Shown: positions 33,375-42,199, counted from the first letter of the stretch. The stretch is DNA of 64,000 bases from DAIRUQ01 sp036803245 (GCA_036803245.1 DAIRUQ010000001.1:12348-76347); one strand, 5' to 3'. A program made the numbers and translations. The notes: generated by a model not told the origin, from the letters alone.

Positions 33375-34319
33375 ATGCAGACTGAGAGACAACAACCGAG
33401 CATGTCGGCCGATGACGTGCGCAAGGCCATTCGGCAGCTCGAGATCGGTGTGGTGAACTATCGCGGCCGAGGCGAGACTGTGCTAGACCTGCTGGCTGAA
33501 CGCGACCAGGTGGAGGCTAGCTTGGCAGCGCTGGAGACCGCCGGACTGGATGTACGCCCGGAGCGCTCGCGCCTGGCCTTTGTGGATGGCAAGATTGAGC
33601 AGTACAGCCGCAAGCTCATACGCGAGATGGGCGGAGCGGGTGTGCTGGAGCGAGCGCGGGAGGAGCGGCAGGCGCCGGCTGATCATTGGTGGTGGTTTCT
33701 TGACCTGCGGCTCGCCGAGCGCCTCAGAAAGTCCGTTCGGCGCATGCTCATCACGCTGGGTGTGATTGTCGTCTTGGTGGGCGGGGGGCTCCTCCTGGCT
33801 GACCATCTCTGGGGCCTTTCGCCGGAGGAAAAGCAGGCCTACTCTCTCAAGACCGATGCGGAGCGGCTGATCGCCGAGGGTGATATCGATACGGCGATCA
33901 CGACCTATCAGCAGGCCGTTGAGCTGACGCCGGAGGATGCCGAAGCCTGGCTGTATCTTGGCATGCTGTACCGGGAGACGGGCCAAACCCAGCAGGCCGA
34001 CGAGGCCTTTGAGAAGGCCGTGGAGCTGATGGGGCATGATGAGGTCGAGTTCTATGTGGACTTGGCCCAGGCCTATGTGATCTATGGCGATCCGCAGCGG
34101 GTGGTAGAGTCCGCAGACGCCGCGCTGGAGCTCGATGACCAGAACGCTCGAGCCTACTATGTGCGGGCCACCGGCTATGAGTTGCAGAATGAGGTGCACC
34201 TGGCCCTTGAGGATCTGGATCGCTCCGCAGAGCTCTCTAGCGGAGAGAACGATGCGCTTTATGTGATGGCCAAGACGCGGTATGCCAACCTGCTGGAGCG
34301 CGCCGCGGCGCAACCCTAA
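33375..34319 (+). CDS. Single-pass membrane protein with TPR repeats
   Basis: 314 residues. Residues 10-90 are a helical segment; a membrane helix (MLITLGVIVVLVGGGLLLAD, about 127-146) follows a basic stretch (RLRKSVRR), putting the N-terminus in the cytoplasm. After it come at least three tetratricopeptide units (IDTAITTYQQAVELTPEDAE, AWLYLGMLYRETGQTQQADE, and ARAYYVRATGYELQNEVH), so the repeat scaffold is probably outside. TPR domains mediate protein contacts; no partner can be named. The ribosome site is weak (GAGGT). The 116 bp before it show no gene. Confidence 0.85.
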   Translation: MQTERQQPSMSADDVRKAIRQLEIGVVNYRGRGETVLDLLAERDQVEASLAALETAGLDVRPERSRLAFVDGKIEQYSRKLIREMGGAGVLERAREERQAPADHWWWFLDLRLAERLRKSVRRMLITLGVIVVLVGGGLLLADHLWGLSPEEKQAYSLKTDAERLIAEGDIDTAITTYQQAVELTPEDAEAWLYLGMLYRETGQTQQADEAFEKAVELMGHDEVEFYVDLAQAYVIYGDPQRVVESADAALELDDQNARAYYVRATGYELQNEVHLALEDLDRSAELSSGENDALYVMAKTRYANLLERAAAQP

Positions 34320-34355
34320 TGGGCGGGCCCGCCGATGGTGTGCGGTGATGCGGGT

Positions 34356-34385
34356 TTGGAGTACGTCTTGGGCGTATGGTATACT
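34356..34385 (+). promoter_or_regulatory. Promoter of tRNA-Ser
   Basis: TTGGAG (34356-34361), 18 bp, TATACT (34380-34385), 12 bp before the mature tRNA 5' end. Confidence 0.55.
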
Positions 34386-34397
34386 TTCGCCCGTCGC

Positions 34398-34482
34398 GGA
34401 GAGGTCGCATAGTCCGGCCGAGTGCGCACGATTGGAAATCGTGTAGGCGCAAGCCTCGCGGGTTCAAATCCCGCCCTCTCCG
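34398..34482 (+). tRNA. tRNA-Ser (anticodon GGA)
   Basis: The acceptor arms GGAGAGG (34398-34404) and CCTCTCC (34475-34481) pair perfectly. The anticodon loop TTGGAAA carries GGA at 34434-34436. A long class II variable arm (AGGCGCAAGCCT) precedes the T-arm CGGGTTCAAATCCCG. The discriminator is G and CCA is not encoded. Confidence 0.97.
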
Positions 34483-34691
34483 CCTTTTATCTTGTGCTGC
34501 AAGCGATAGCAAGTGCCCACGGTTTTCGGAGCGCTGTGCAGCATCCCCCGAACTCTACCCCACCATGCAGGGTCATGCTGACCGCCGGTGCACTTGGACC
34601 CAACGAGACGCCCCGGCTTTGCACTCGGTGACGTTCTCATGTGAGTCGACGGTGTATCCTCGCTCGCTTTGAAGGTGATGTACCCCGACGC

Positions 34692-34721
34692 TTGACGCCC
34701 TCGTCCGCCGCCTTCTATAAT
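34692..34721 (+). promoter_or_regulatory. Promoter of the HARE-HTH membrane protein gene
   Basis: TTGACG (34692-34697), 18 bp, perfect TATAAT (34716-34721), 75 bp before the ATG at 34796. The rest of the 313 bases between tRNA-Ser and this gene shows no open frame I would support. Confidence 0.8.
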
Positions 34722-34795
34722 GGCTCCAAGGTGTCGTCCGGTTGGGACTGCTGGGGCGGTTGTCCTCTGGTAACCCCAGGTCACGGGAGGGCCGT

Positions 34796-35692
34796 ATGAC
34801 GTTTGCAGAGGCTGCTATGGTGATCCTGCGGCAGGCAGCAGAACCGCTCCATTTTCGTGAGATCACCGAACGGGCTCTGGAGCAGGATCTCGTCGACGTG
34901 TCGGGCAGCACGCCTTGGCACTCGATGAACGGCGCTTTGCGACGCTGGATCCGCAGCGAGGGTGCCGAAACTCCGATCGTCTCTCTCGGCGACGGCTACT
35001 TTGCGCTACGCGCCTGGGGTCTTCCTGTACCCGACGAGGGGCGCGCGCTGGAGAGTGAGGCCGAGGACACCGAGGATCTTGGCATCCCGGGCGAGGTGAC
35101 GGTGACCCCCCGGCCTGCGGATGCGTCCGCCGCAGGCTGGAAATGGCGCCAAGTGGCGGGGCGCGCCCATCAGATGGTATCCAACGTCCCCCGCCATCCA
35201 TCGTTGGCCCACGCCTTTGGGGGCTTTCGGACGTTGCTGGTCTGGTCGGCCGCCAGTCTGCTGGCCGGTGTTGGCTTGCGGGCCGGGCGCCGTTCGCGGC
35301 TCCTGACGGCCGTCTCGCAGCAGATGGTCGGCTGGGGAGGCGCGGGATCGGCGATGGCGCTGCGGGGTATGTACGAGGCGCAGCGCTATGACCAGGCGGT
35401 CTACGCGGGCAGCGCCAACCGGCGGACGCTCACATCGCACGTCAGCGTGCTCCAACGGATCTTTCGCGGGTTACTACTCGGCGGGGCCGCGGCCGGCGCG
35501 GTGGGCTGGCTGCTCCGCCAGACCGGGGACGATCATCCTCGCGCCAAGGGGATGGGCATCGGGCTGCTGATCCAGGGCGCCTTCTTTGGTGTGCTGGGTG
35601 GCCTTAGCGTCTGGATGGACCCGTCGCGTGGGACGACACGCCGCCTCAGCGCCAAGAGCGCACCCACGCCCGACCAGCAAGCCGTGGATTAG
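34796..35692 (+). CDS. HARE-HTH domain membrane protein
   Basis: 298 residues from an ATG preceded by GGGAGGG; an in-frame GTG-type start further up has no site. Residues 1-72 match the HARE-HTH domain (TFAEAAMVILRQAAEPLHF, REITERALEQDLVDVSG, then GDGYFALR), a winged helix in ASXL proteins, RNA polymerase delta subunit and restriction enzymes, thought to bind DNA or modified bases. After a 50-residue linker come three to four hydrophobic segments (about 140-165, 222-240 and 255-280). A DNA-binding head on a membrane anchor is unusual. It is convergent with topA, sharing a 4-base stop overlap. Confidence 0.82.
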   Translation: MTFAEAAMVILRQAAEPLHFREITERALEQDLVDVSGSTPWHSMNGALRRWIRSEGAETPIVSLGDGYFALRAWGLPVPDEGRALESEAEDTEDLGIPGEVTVTPRPADASAAGWKWRQVAGRAHQMVSNVPRHPSLAHAFGGFRTLLVWSAASLLAGVGLRAGRRSRLLTAVSQQMVGWGGAGSAMALRGMYEAQRYDQAVYAGSANRRTLTSHVSVLQRIFRGLLLGGAAAGAVGWLLRQTGDDHPRAKGMGIGLLIQGAFFGVLGGLSVWMDPSRGTTRRLSAKSAPTPDQQAVD

Positions 35693-38004
35693 GCCTGGTC
35701 CACCTTTTCCTGCGCGTGGTTCTTGCCGCAGGCGTTGCAGTGGTAATAGGGCCCATAACGCCCCTGCCGATGCTCCATGGCTTTTGCGCCACAGGCGGGA
35801 CAGGGAGTCTCGACGGGCTCTGCTTTGCGGGCGCTTCCTAGCTTTTTCTGCGACCAGTTCTTGTCGCACGCGGGGCAGTAAAGGTACTCGCCGTAACGGC
35901 CGCTGCGAGCCTCTAGCGGCTGCTTGCTACATTGGGGACACGCCGTCTGGCGCGCCAGCGTCTGGATCTGTTCGCTCAAGATGGGACGCGTGTTCTTGCA
36001 GGTAGGATAGTGCTCGCACCCCAGGAACTTGCGCCCCCGCCACTCGACCACCTTCATGCGGCCCCCGCACTTTTCGCATGTTTCACCCTGAGCATAGGTG
36101 TCCTCTGGCTCTGTGGGCGCGTCGGGCTGGCTCAGGTCCAGCAGGTAGCGGCAGTCTGGGTAGGTGGAACAGCCGAGGAACCGCCCCGCCTCGCTCACGC
36201 GCACGACGAGGGGGGCACCACACTGCGGGCACGGCTTGCCGCGGAGCTCCTCGGGCAAATCTGCCGCCAGAGCCTGGGCGACCGCCTCGGGCATCCGCTG
36301 CTTGGCGGCTCCCAATTGGGGCTCGAACAGCCTCCAGAAGGCGGCTAACATTTCGCCATAGGGCACCTCGCCGCGGGCGATACCGTCGAGCTGCTCCTCC
36401 ATGCCTGCCGTATAGGCGACGCTCATGATGTCTGGGAACGTGGCCACCAGCGCATCGCAGACCACGAACCCCAGGTCGGTGGGCTGGAGCTGCTTGTTCT
36501 CCTTGACCACATAGCCACGGTCTTGGATCACCCCAATAATCGAGGCATAGGTCGAGGGACGACCGATGCCGTGCTCCTCCAGCGCCCTGATCAGGCTGGT
36601 CTCGTTGTAGCGAGGCGGCGGCTGGGTAAAGTGCTGCTCAGGGAGGAGCTTGATCAGGGTGAGGGCATCTCCCTTGGCCAACGGGGGCAGGGGCCGCTCC
36701 TCGGACTCTTTGCGGTCACGGGCGTCAGCATAGACTACCGTATAGCCCGCAAAGAGCAGCGATGATCCCGTGGCGCGAAAGAGGCAATCCGTGCCCGGGC
36801 TGATGTCGACGGTGACGGTGGCATAGAGCGCTGGCTTCATCTGGCTGGCCATAAAGCGACGCCAGATCAGGTCATAGACGCGTGCTTGCGGCTTGGTGAG
36901 ATGCCTGGCCATGGCCTCGGGTGTGCGTTCGACCGAGGTGGGACGGATCGCCTCGTGAGCCTCTTGCGCGTTGGCAACCTTGGATCGGTAGCGTGGCGGG
37001 CGCTCGGGACGGTATTCCGCTCCCCAGGTGCGGTCGATGTACGCCTGGGCCTGCTGCTGGGCTTCAGGCGCCACGTGGGTGGCGTCGGTGCGCATGTAGG
37101 TGATCAAACCCACAGCCTCGCCATCTACCTCAATGCCCTCGTAGAGCTGCTGGGCCAGCCGCATGGTCTGGCGCGGCGATAGCCCCAGCCTGCTGGAGGC
37201 TGCCGCCTGGAGTGTACTGGTCACGAACGGGGGCCGAGGGTTGCGTCGGCGTTGACCCTTGCGGACCCCCTTGACGGTCCACGGAGCCCCCTCGAGCGTC
37301 TGGAGCAGGGCGTCTACCGCTTGCTTGCTGCCCAGGGCGGGCTTCTCGCCGCGGACACGGTAGAGCTTGGCTCGAAAGCTCCGATCGTCGCCTTGGCGGG
37401 CAAGCTCGGCCTCCAGCGTCCAGTACTCTTCGGGGACAAAGGCTCTGATGTCGCGCTCGCGCTCGACCACCAGTCGCAGCGCCACCGACTGTACCCTGCC
37501 TGCCGAGAGGGCCTTGCGAAAGCTCTTGGTGATGGCCCTGGTAAGGATGGGGCTGATCTTGTAGCCGACGAGGCGATCCAGGACGCGGCGCGCTTGCTGT
37601 GCGTCGATCAGGGCGCTATCTAGCGGCCGAGGCTCTGCGATGGCCTTGGTGACGGCGCCCTTGGTGACTTGGTCAAAGCTGACGCGCAACGTTCGCTCGG
37701 GCGGGAGGTTGATGCTCTCGGCCACGTGCCAGGCGATGGCCTCCCCCTCACGATCGGGGTCTGTGGCCAGGTACACCTGATCGGCGTGGCTGGCGGCTTG
37801 CTTGAGATCGGCGATCACCTTCCGCTTGGCCTCGGGCACCACATAGGTCGGCTGAAAGCCGCCATCGACATCGACGCCCAGTTCGCGCTGGGGTAGGTCG
37901 CGCACGTGGCCGACGGAGGCCTTGACGGCATAGCCCGATCCCAGGTACTTGGCGATGGTCTTGGCTTTGGCGGGCGACTCGACGATCACCAGCTTCTGGG
38001 ACAT
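35689..38004 (-). CDS. topA: DNA topoisomerase I
   Basis: 771 residues. The TOPRIM domain at the N-terminus has LVIVESPAKAKTIAKYLG and ATDPDREGEAIAWH. The active-site Tyr lies in GLITYMRTDATHV at about residue 303, and SAGRVQSVALRLV is canonical. The C-terminus has four Cys4 zinc ribbons (GKPCPQCGAPL, GETCEKCGGRM, TACPQCSKQPL and TPCPACGAKAM, from about residue 590), the last two lacking the usual long insert. Relaxes negative supercoils in the cytosol. Promoter at 38052-38079. It overlaps the end of the HARE-HTH gene by four bases. Confidence 0.98.
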   Translation of the reverse strand: MSQKLVIVESPAKAKTIAKYLGSGYAVKASVGHVRDLPQRELGVDVDGGFQPTYVVPEAKRKVIADLKQAASHADQVYLATDPDREGEAIAWHVAESINLPPERTLRVSFDQVTKGAVTKAIAEPRPLDSALIDAQQARRVLDRLVGYKISPILTRAITKSFRKALSAGRVQSVALRLVVERERDIRAFVPEEYWTLEAELARQGDDRSFRAKLYRVRGEKPALGSKQAVDALLQTLEGAPWTVKGVRKGQRRRNPRPPFVTSTLQAAASSRLGLSPRQTMRLAQQLYEGIEVDGEAVGLITYMRTDATHVAPEAQQQAQAYIDRTWGAEYRPERPPRYRSKVANAQEAHEAIRPTSVERTPEAMARHLTKPQARVYDLIWRRFMASQMKPALYATVTVDISPGTDCLFRATGSSLLFAGYTVVYADARDRKESEERPLPPLAKGDALTLIKLLPEQHFTQPPPRYNETSLIRALEEHGIGRPSTYASIIGVIQDRGYVVKENKQLQPTDLGFVVCDALVATFPDIMSVAYTAGMEEQLDGIARGEVPYGEMLAAFWRLFEPQLGAAKQRMPEAVAQALAADLPEELRGKPCPQCGAPLVVRVSEAGRFLGCSTYPDCRYLLDLSQPDAPTEPEDTYAQGETCEKCGGRMKVVEWRGRKFLGCEHYPTCKNTRPILSEQIQTLARQTACPQCSKQPLEARSGRYGEYLYCPACDKNWSQKKLGSARKAEPVETPCPACGAKAMEHRQGRYGPYYHCNACGKNHAQEKVDQA

Positions 38005-38051
38005 GGGCCTCCTCGTGGCTAGCGGCCTTGGCGACGATCCTCCACCCGTCT

Positions 38052-38079
38052 ATTATAGAGTCGCTACCAAGCTTCTCAA
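38052..38079 (-). promoter_or_regulatory. Promoter of topA
   Basis: Minus strand TTGAGA (38079-38074), 16 bp, perfect TATAAT (38057-38052), 48 bp before the ATG at 38004. Confidence 0.7.
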
Positions 38080-38119
38080 GGTAGTATCAGGGGCGTGGAT
38101 AACCGTCAGGAGGAACGTG

Positions 38120-39130
38120 ATGGGATTGACGCCGCGAGAGCGCGTGTATCGGACGTTGCGGTTCGAGCCAGTAGACCGTGTGGCGCGCGATGTCTGGACG
38201 CTGCCAGCCCTCTACGAAGGGCGGCGTGAGCAGGTCGAGGCGCTGCTGCGCCAGTATCCGTCGGACTTTGGCCCCTCGGGCTATGTCGATCCTGTGGATG
38301 AGTCGCCTCTCTATGAGCCAGGTGAGTGGACCGACCAATGGGGCAGCACGTGGGTCAACATCCAGCGCGGCATGATCGGGGAGGTCAAGCGGCCCGCCAT
38401 CCAGGAGTGGTCCGAGCTGGATCACTGGCAGCCGCCCAACTGGGTGCTGGGCAAGGGGTTCGAGCAGGTGAACCGGACCTGCGCTTCGCACGATCGCTTT
38501 GTGCTGTTGGGATTGCCGCGACCCTTTGAGCGGTTACAGTTCGTGCGCGGGCCCGAGAACGTCTACCACGACCTAGGCTGGGGGGTGCCCGAGATCTTCA
38601 AGCTGCTGGAGATGATCCACGAGCACTATATGGCGCATCTGGAGCATATTGTCGCCACCGACGTGGACGGCATCTCTTTTATGGATGACTGGGGATCGGC
38701 CAAGTCGCTGCTGATCTCGCCACGGATGTGGGCCGCCTATTTCAAGCCGCTCTACCGCGACTATTGTGACTTGGCCCACGCGCATGGCAAGGCCGTCTTT
38801 ATGCACTCGGATGGGTACATTCTCGATATCTATGAGCATCTGATCGAGATCGGGGTGGATGCCATCAACTCGCAGCTGTTCATTATGCCCATCGAAGAGA
38901 TCGGGGAGCGGTTCAAGGGCCGCATCACCTTCTGGGGCGAGCTGGACCGACAGCACGTGCTCCCCTTTGGTTCCCCCGATGATGTACGCGCCGCCGTGCA
39001 ACGCGTGCGTGACGCCCTGGGCGACGAAAAGGACGGCGGCGTCATCGGCCAGGCCGAGTTCAACAAGGACGTGTCGCTGGAGAACATGCGCGCCTTTTTC
39101 GAGGCTTGGTGGGGCGAGCCAGAGAGCTAG
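38120..39130 (+). CDS. Uroporphyrinogen decarboxylase family protein (second copy type)
   Basis: 336 residues from an ATG seven bases after CAGGAGG; the frame is open far upstream but that part overlaps the topA promoter. LTPRERVYRTLRFEPVDRV is the usual N-terminus of the MtaA/URO-D-like group. DVDGISFMDDWGS, VFMHSDGYILDIYEHL (the H-S-D-G metal or substrate site) and TFWGELDRQHVLPFGSPDDV follow. It lacks the HemE N-terminal arginine block, so a corrinoid or methyl-group enzyme, or an uncharacterised decarboxylase, is more likely. Clearly diverged from the paralogue at 9105-10256. Monocistronic; ends six bases from the convergent aspartokinase. Confidence 0.88.
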   Translation: MGLTPRERVYRTLRFEPVDRVARDVWTLPALYEGRREQVEALLRQYPSDFGPSGYVDPVDESPLYEPGEWTDQWGSTWVNIQRGMIGEVKRPAIQEWSELDHWQPPNWVLGKGFEQVNRTCASHDRFVLLGLPRPFERLQFVRGPENVYHDLGWGVPEIFKLLEMIHEHYMAHLEHIVATDVDGISFMDDWGSAKSLLISPRMWAAYFKPLYRDYCDLAHAHGKAVFMHSDGYILDIYEHLIEIGVDAINSQLFIMPIEEIGERFKGRITFWGELDRQHVLPFGSPDDVRAAVQRVRDALGDEKDGGVIGQAEFNKDVSLENMRAFFEAWWGEPES

Positions 39131-39136
39131 CTCGCC

Positions 39137-40528
39137 CTAGAGCCCAAGCTGGCTGTGCACATAGGGCACCACGCGGGCCACGTCCTCGTCTGGCAGGATG
39201 AATGAGATGCTCCCGCCGCTGGCCGCCTGGGCCACCGCGATCACCCGCTGGCGCAGCGCCCCCAGCGCGGCAAAGGCGCAGCTGGTTACCTCGGGGGCGC
39301 GCTCCCGGGGCATGCCTACCACCGACACCGACGCAACCTGCTGTCGGGTGGCAATGTCCGCCAGCAGCCCGGCTCGGGCGTCGTGCTCGAACTCGCGTGT
39401 GAGCAGGCGCAGGCCATGCTGCTCATCAGAGGCGCGCACCAGCAGGTTCAGGCTGCGTTCGGTAAACGACTGGGCGAACATGAGCACGTCCACCCCTGCC
39501 TCTGCCAGCCTGTGTAGCGCTCGTGATGCCATCTGGACCGTCCAGCCACGCCCGTTGCCCGAAAGGCGGATCAGGCACAGGCCCTCGGTGGAGAGGATGG
39601 CTGGCGCGATGGCACGATCTGGCGATGGCATGGTGACGACCGCCGTGCCCGGATCCTCGGGCGCATAGCTGTTCAAGATCGACAGGCGGATGCCCCGTTC
39701 GGCCAGCGGCGCCACCGTCTTGGGGTGGAGCACGTCGGCCCCAAAGTAGGCCAGCTCGGCTGCCTCTTCATAAGATAGCTCCCGCAGAACCGTGGCCTCT
39801 GGCACCAGCTTGGGGTCAGCGGTCAGAATACCATTGACGTCGGTCCAGATTTCGACGGTGTCAGCATCCAGAACCACTCCAAGCACAGCGGCGGAATAGT
39901 CGCTGCCGCCGCGTCCTAGCGTCGTCGTAACGCCTGCAGCAGTCGATCCGATATAGCCGGTTACCACAGGGACGACGCCGGTGGCCAACAGCGGGCCCAG
40001 GCGCGCCGTAGCCTTGCGGCGGGTGGCTGCCATGTCGGGCGTGGCGCTGCCGTGCTCGTCATCCGTCTCGACGATCTCTGTCGCGCTGATAGCCTCGGAG
40101 GCGATGCCGCGCGCCCGCAGAAAGGCCGCCAGTATGCGGCTGGAGAGCTGTTCGCCAATCGAAGCCACCGCATCGTTGCCACGCATGGTGAACTCGCCCA
40201 AGGTGGCGATGCTAGCACACAGCCGGCCGTAGCTAGCCAGCTGCTCCTGGATGGTCCCGATGAGCTGGTCTCGTTCGCTGCTAGGTTCGAGCAGCGCCTC
40301 GACGGTGGCTAGGTGGCGCGATTCCAGCTCTGCGTGGACTTGCTGATACAGCCCAACCCGCCCGTCCGCCGCGGCACGGGCGCCCTCGATCAGGGCGCTG
40401 GTGGTGCGACTCATGGCCGATACGACCACGACCAGCGGCTGATCCAAACGCGTGGCGATGACGTCGGCGGTAGCGATAAAGCGCTCAGCAGAGCCGACCG
40501 ACGTCCCCCCGAACTTGGCTACTAGCAT
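39137..40528 (-). CDS. lysC: Aspartate kinase
   Basis: 463 residues, monofunctional length. KFGGTSVGSAERF is the N-terminal phosphate loop, GEFTMRGNDAVASIGE the aspartate site, and GRGGSDYSAAVLGV and WTDVNGILTADPKLVP the ATP region. Two ACT domains follow from about residue 305 and usually mediate feedback by threonine or lysine. First step of the aspartate family pathway. The ATG is four bases after the stop of the upstream trans-sulfuration gene, whose last codons contain its GGAGGGA ribosome site. It should therefore be expressed from the SAM-riboswitch-controlled transcript, tying it to methionine supply. Confidence 0.96.
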   Translation of the reverse strand: MLVAKFGGTSVGSAERFIATADVIATRLDQPLVVVVSAMSRTTSALIEGARAAADGRVGLYQQVHAELESRHLATVEALLEPSSERDQLIGTIQEQLASYGRLCASIATLGEFTMRGNDAVASIGEQLSSRILAAFLRARGIASEAISATEIVETDDEHGSATPDMAATRRKATARLGPLLATGVVPVVTGYIGSTAAGVTTTLGRGGSDYSAAVLGVVLDADTVEIWTDVNGILTADPKLVPEATVLRELSYEEAAELAYFGADVLHPKTVAPLAERGIRLSILNSYAPEDPGTAVVTMPSPDRAIAPAILSTEGLCLIRLSGNGRGWTVQMASRALHRLAEAGVDVLMFAQSFTERSLNLLVRASDEQHGLRLLTREFEHDARAGLLADIATRQQVASVSVVGMPRERAPEVTSCAFAALGALRQRVIAVAQAASGGSISFILPDEDVARVVPYVHSQLGL

Positions 40529-40532
40529 GGGC

Positions 40533-41771
40533 TTATCCCTCCGCGTGCGCTTTTTGGGGCGTTACGGCATCGAGCGCCTGTTCGAGGTCGCCGATCAGGT
40601 CGTCGGCGTCCTCAATCCCCGCGGCATAGCGCACCAGCTCACCGGGGATGCCGATAGCTTGGCGCTCCTCCTCGGTGAGGGCAAAGTGGGACATCAACGC
40701 CGGCTGCTCCACGATGCTCTCCACGCCTCCGAGGCTGGGCCCCATGTAGGGGAGCTGGAGCGCGTCGATGAAACGGGCGGTGCCCTCCAGATCGGTGCGT
40801 AGGGCAAAGGTCACCACGCCACCATAGCCCTTCATCAGGCGGCGGGCGATCTCGTGGTCGGGATGGGTGCACAAGCCAGGGTACCACACCTGGGCCACGG
40901 CGGGATGCGACAGCAGGAACTCGGCCAAGCGCTGGCCGTTCTCGTTGTGACGAGCCACGCGCAGGCTCAAGGTCTTGAGGCCGCGCAGCAGCAGATAGAG
41001 CATCTGCGGGTCGGGCACGCCACCGAGCACATTGTTGCCCTCGCGGAGCGTGGCGATCAGTTCCGCATTGCCAGCAGCAACGCCGGCCAACAGGTCGTTG
41101 TGCCCGCCCAGGTATTTTGTGGCGCTGTGGATGACCAAGTCTACCCCATGCTCCAGGGGACGCAGGTTGAGAGGGGTGGCAAAGGTGGCATCAATGATGC
41201 TGACCACCCCATGCTGCCTGGTGATCGCGGTCAGCTGGTCGAGGTCGGGCACCCGGAGGTAGGGGTTGGTGGGGGCTTCGGTAACGAGCAGGCGGGTGTT
41301 GGGCTGGATAGCCGCCTCCACAGCCTCCATGTCGTCCGGTTCCACCACGGCGCACTCGACGCCCAGCCGCGCCAAAAACTCGAGGGCGAACTGGCGGGTC
41401 TTGCGGTAGCAGTCCGATGTCAGGACGATCTGATCGCCTGTATGCAGGAGGGTGAGCAGGGTGGAGGTAATGGCCGACATCCCGCTGGAATGCACCAGCG
41501 CTCTCTCTGCGCCCTCTAGCGCGGCCAGCTTGCGCTCTACGGTCTCCTGGAGGGGGTTCCCGTAGCGCCCATATTCGCCGCGGAGGGGCTCTAGGCCTTG
41601 CTCCTTGCGCAGCATGTGCGCCCGCAGCGCGGCGGTGTCCTCAAAGCAGTAGGTGGAGGTCTGGACGATGGGCATGGTTAGCGCGCCAAAAGGCTTCTGG
41701 TGACTCTCGCCGGCGTGTACGCTTTGGGTCGAGGCCCCGCCGTTGGCGGACGGTTTGGGCGCGGTGAACAT
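40533..41771 (-). CDS. PLP-dependent trans-sulfuration enzyme, cystathionine gamma-synthase-like
   Basis: 412 residues from an ATG eight bases after AGAGGAGG. The Cys/Met metabolism fold is clear: STQSVHAG near the start, YGRYGNPLQETVERKLAALEG (cofactor phosphate Tyr/Arg), VHSSGMSAI, IDATFATPLN and the Schiff-base Lys in HSATKYLGGHNDLLAG, and the C-terminal SLGGVESIVEQPA. MetB, MetC, MetY and MGL share these motifs. Control by a SAM-I riboswitch and coupling to aspartokinase favour a role in methionine synthesis, so cystathionine gamma-synthase is the preferred guess. Cytosolic tetramer in the family. Confidence 0.92.
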   Translation of the reverse strand: MFTAPKPSANGGASTQSVHAGESHQKPFGALTMPIVQTSTYCFEDTAALRAHMLRKEQGLEPLRGEYGRYGNPLQETVERKLAALEGAERALVHSSGMSAITSTLLTLLHTGDQIVLTSDCYRKTRQFALEFLARLGVECAVVEPDDMEAVEAAIQPNTRLLVTEAPTNPYLRVPDLDQLTAITRQHGVVSIIDATFATPLNLRPLEHGVDLVIHSATKYLGGHNDLLAGVAAGNAELIATLREGNNVLGGVPDPQMLYLLLRGLKTLSLRVARHNENGQRLAEFLLSHPAVAQVWYPGLCTHPDHEIARRLMKGYGGVVTFALRTDLEGTARFIDALQLPYMGPSLGGVESIVEQPALMSHFALTEEERQAIGIPGELVRYAAGIEDADDLIGDLEQALDAVTPQKAHAEG

Positions 41772-41850
41772 GATAGGGCTACCTCCTCTGTGGCAAGAGC
41801 TTACACGGGACATGACGAGGAGGTTAGGGGCCGCAGGGCGCTGCATTTCC

Positions 41851-41896
41851 AAAGAAAACAGCCACCTTGTCGGCTTCCGGGCAGATAAGGTGGCTG
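41851..41896 (-). terminator. Riboswitch-linked intrinsic terminator
   Basis: On the minus strand a perfect 10-bp stem CAGCCACCTT/AAGGTGGCTG (41896-41887 and 41868-41859) is followed by TTTTCTTT. It lies between the SAM aptamer and the enzyme start, the expected expression platform for transcription attenuation. Confidence 0.92.
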
Positions 41897-41919
41897 CATG
41901 CAGCGGACTGCTTGCAGAG

Positions 41920-42074
41920 CCTCTCATCTTTCAGCCACCCCCGCGGGGGGCTGCCGGACTTGGCACCTATGCACTGCGAAGCGTCGCCGGCTAGTGCCGG
42001 ATGAGGTTGACGCCCGCAGCTCGCGGTTGCCGAGGTTTCACAGGGCCGATCCCTCCACCTCTCTCGATAAGAGC
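41920..42074 (-). promoter_or_regulatory. SAM-I (S-box) riboswitch
   Basis: Minus-strand RNA contains, in order, the conserved S-box pieces: CTCTTATCGAGAG (5' P1 and start of the internal loop), GAGGTGGAGGGA, GGCCCTGTGAAACCTCGGCA (P2 kink-turn and pseudoknot), GGTGCCAAGTCC (J3/4 and P4 side) and CTGAAAGATGAGAG closing P1. It binds S-adenosylmethionine and, with the downstream terminator at 41851-41896, would switch off the trans-sulfuration enzyme and aspartokinase when SAM is plentiful. Confidence 0.97.
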
Positions 42075-42102
42075 TTGCCGAGCTACTATTCAGTTACGGG
42101 CG

Positions 42103-42131
42103 AGTCTAGCACGGAGAGGCGGCGTCGTCAA
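42103..42131 (-). promoter_or_regulatory. Promoter of the SAM-riboswitch operon
   Basis: Minus strand TTGACG (42131-42126), 17 bp, TAGACT (42108-42103), about 30 bp upstream of the aptamer. Confidence 0.8.
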
Positions 42132-42139
42132 AGCAACGG

Positions 42140-42168
42140 TTGACACGGCGCAAGAGCCGGCATACGCT
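42140..42168 (+). promoter_or_regulatory. Promoter of the LOG-family gene
   Basis: TTGACA (42140-42145), 17 bp, TACGCT (42163-42168), 31 bp before the GTG. Its -35 box is only eight bases from the divergent -35 box of the riboswitch operon. Confidence 0.75.
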
Positions 42169-42199
42169 GCAGCCAGAATAGTGGCCATGGAGGTGACGG

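Noticed and set aside
34322..34333. Palindrome GGCGGGCCCGCC after the TPR gene
   Set aside because: It is self-complementary, but it has no loop or T-run, so I do not call it a terminator.
37949..38119. N-terminal extension of the second URO-D-like protein
   Set aside because: It overlaps the topA start and promoter. CAGGAGG immediately precedes the ATG at 38120 and the family N-terminus begins there.
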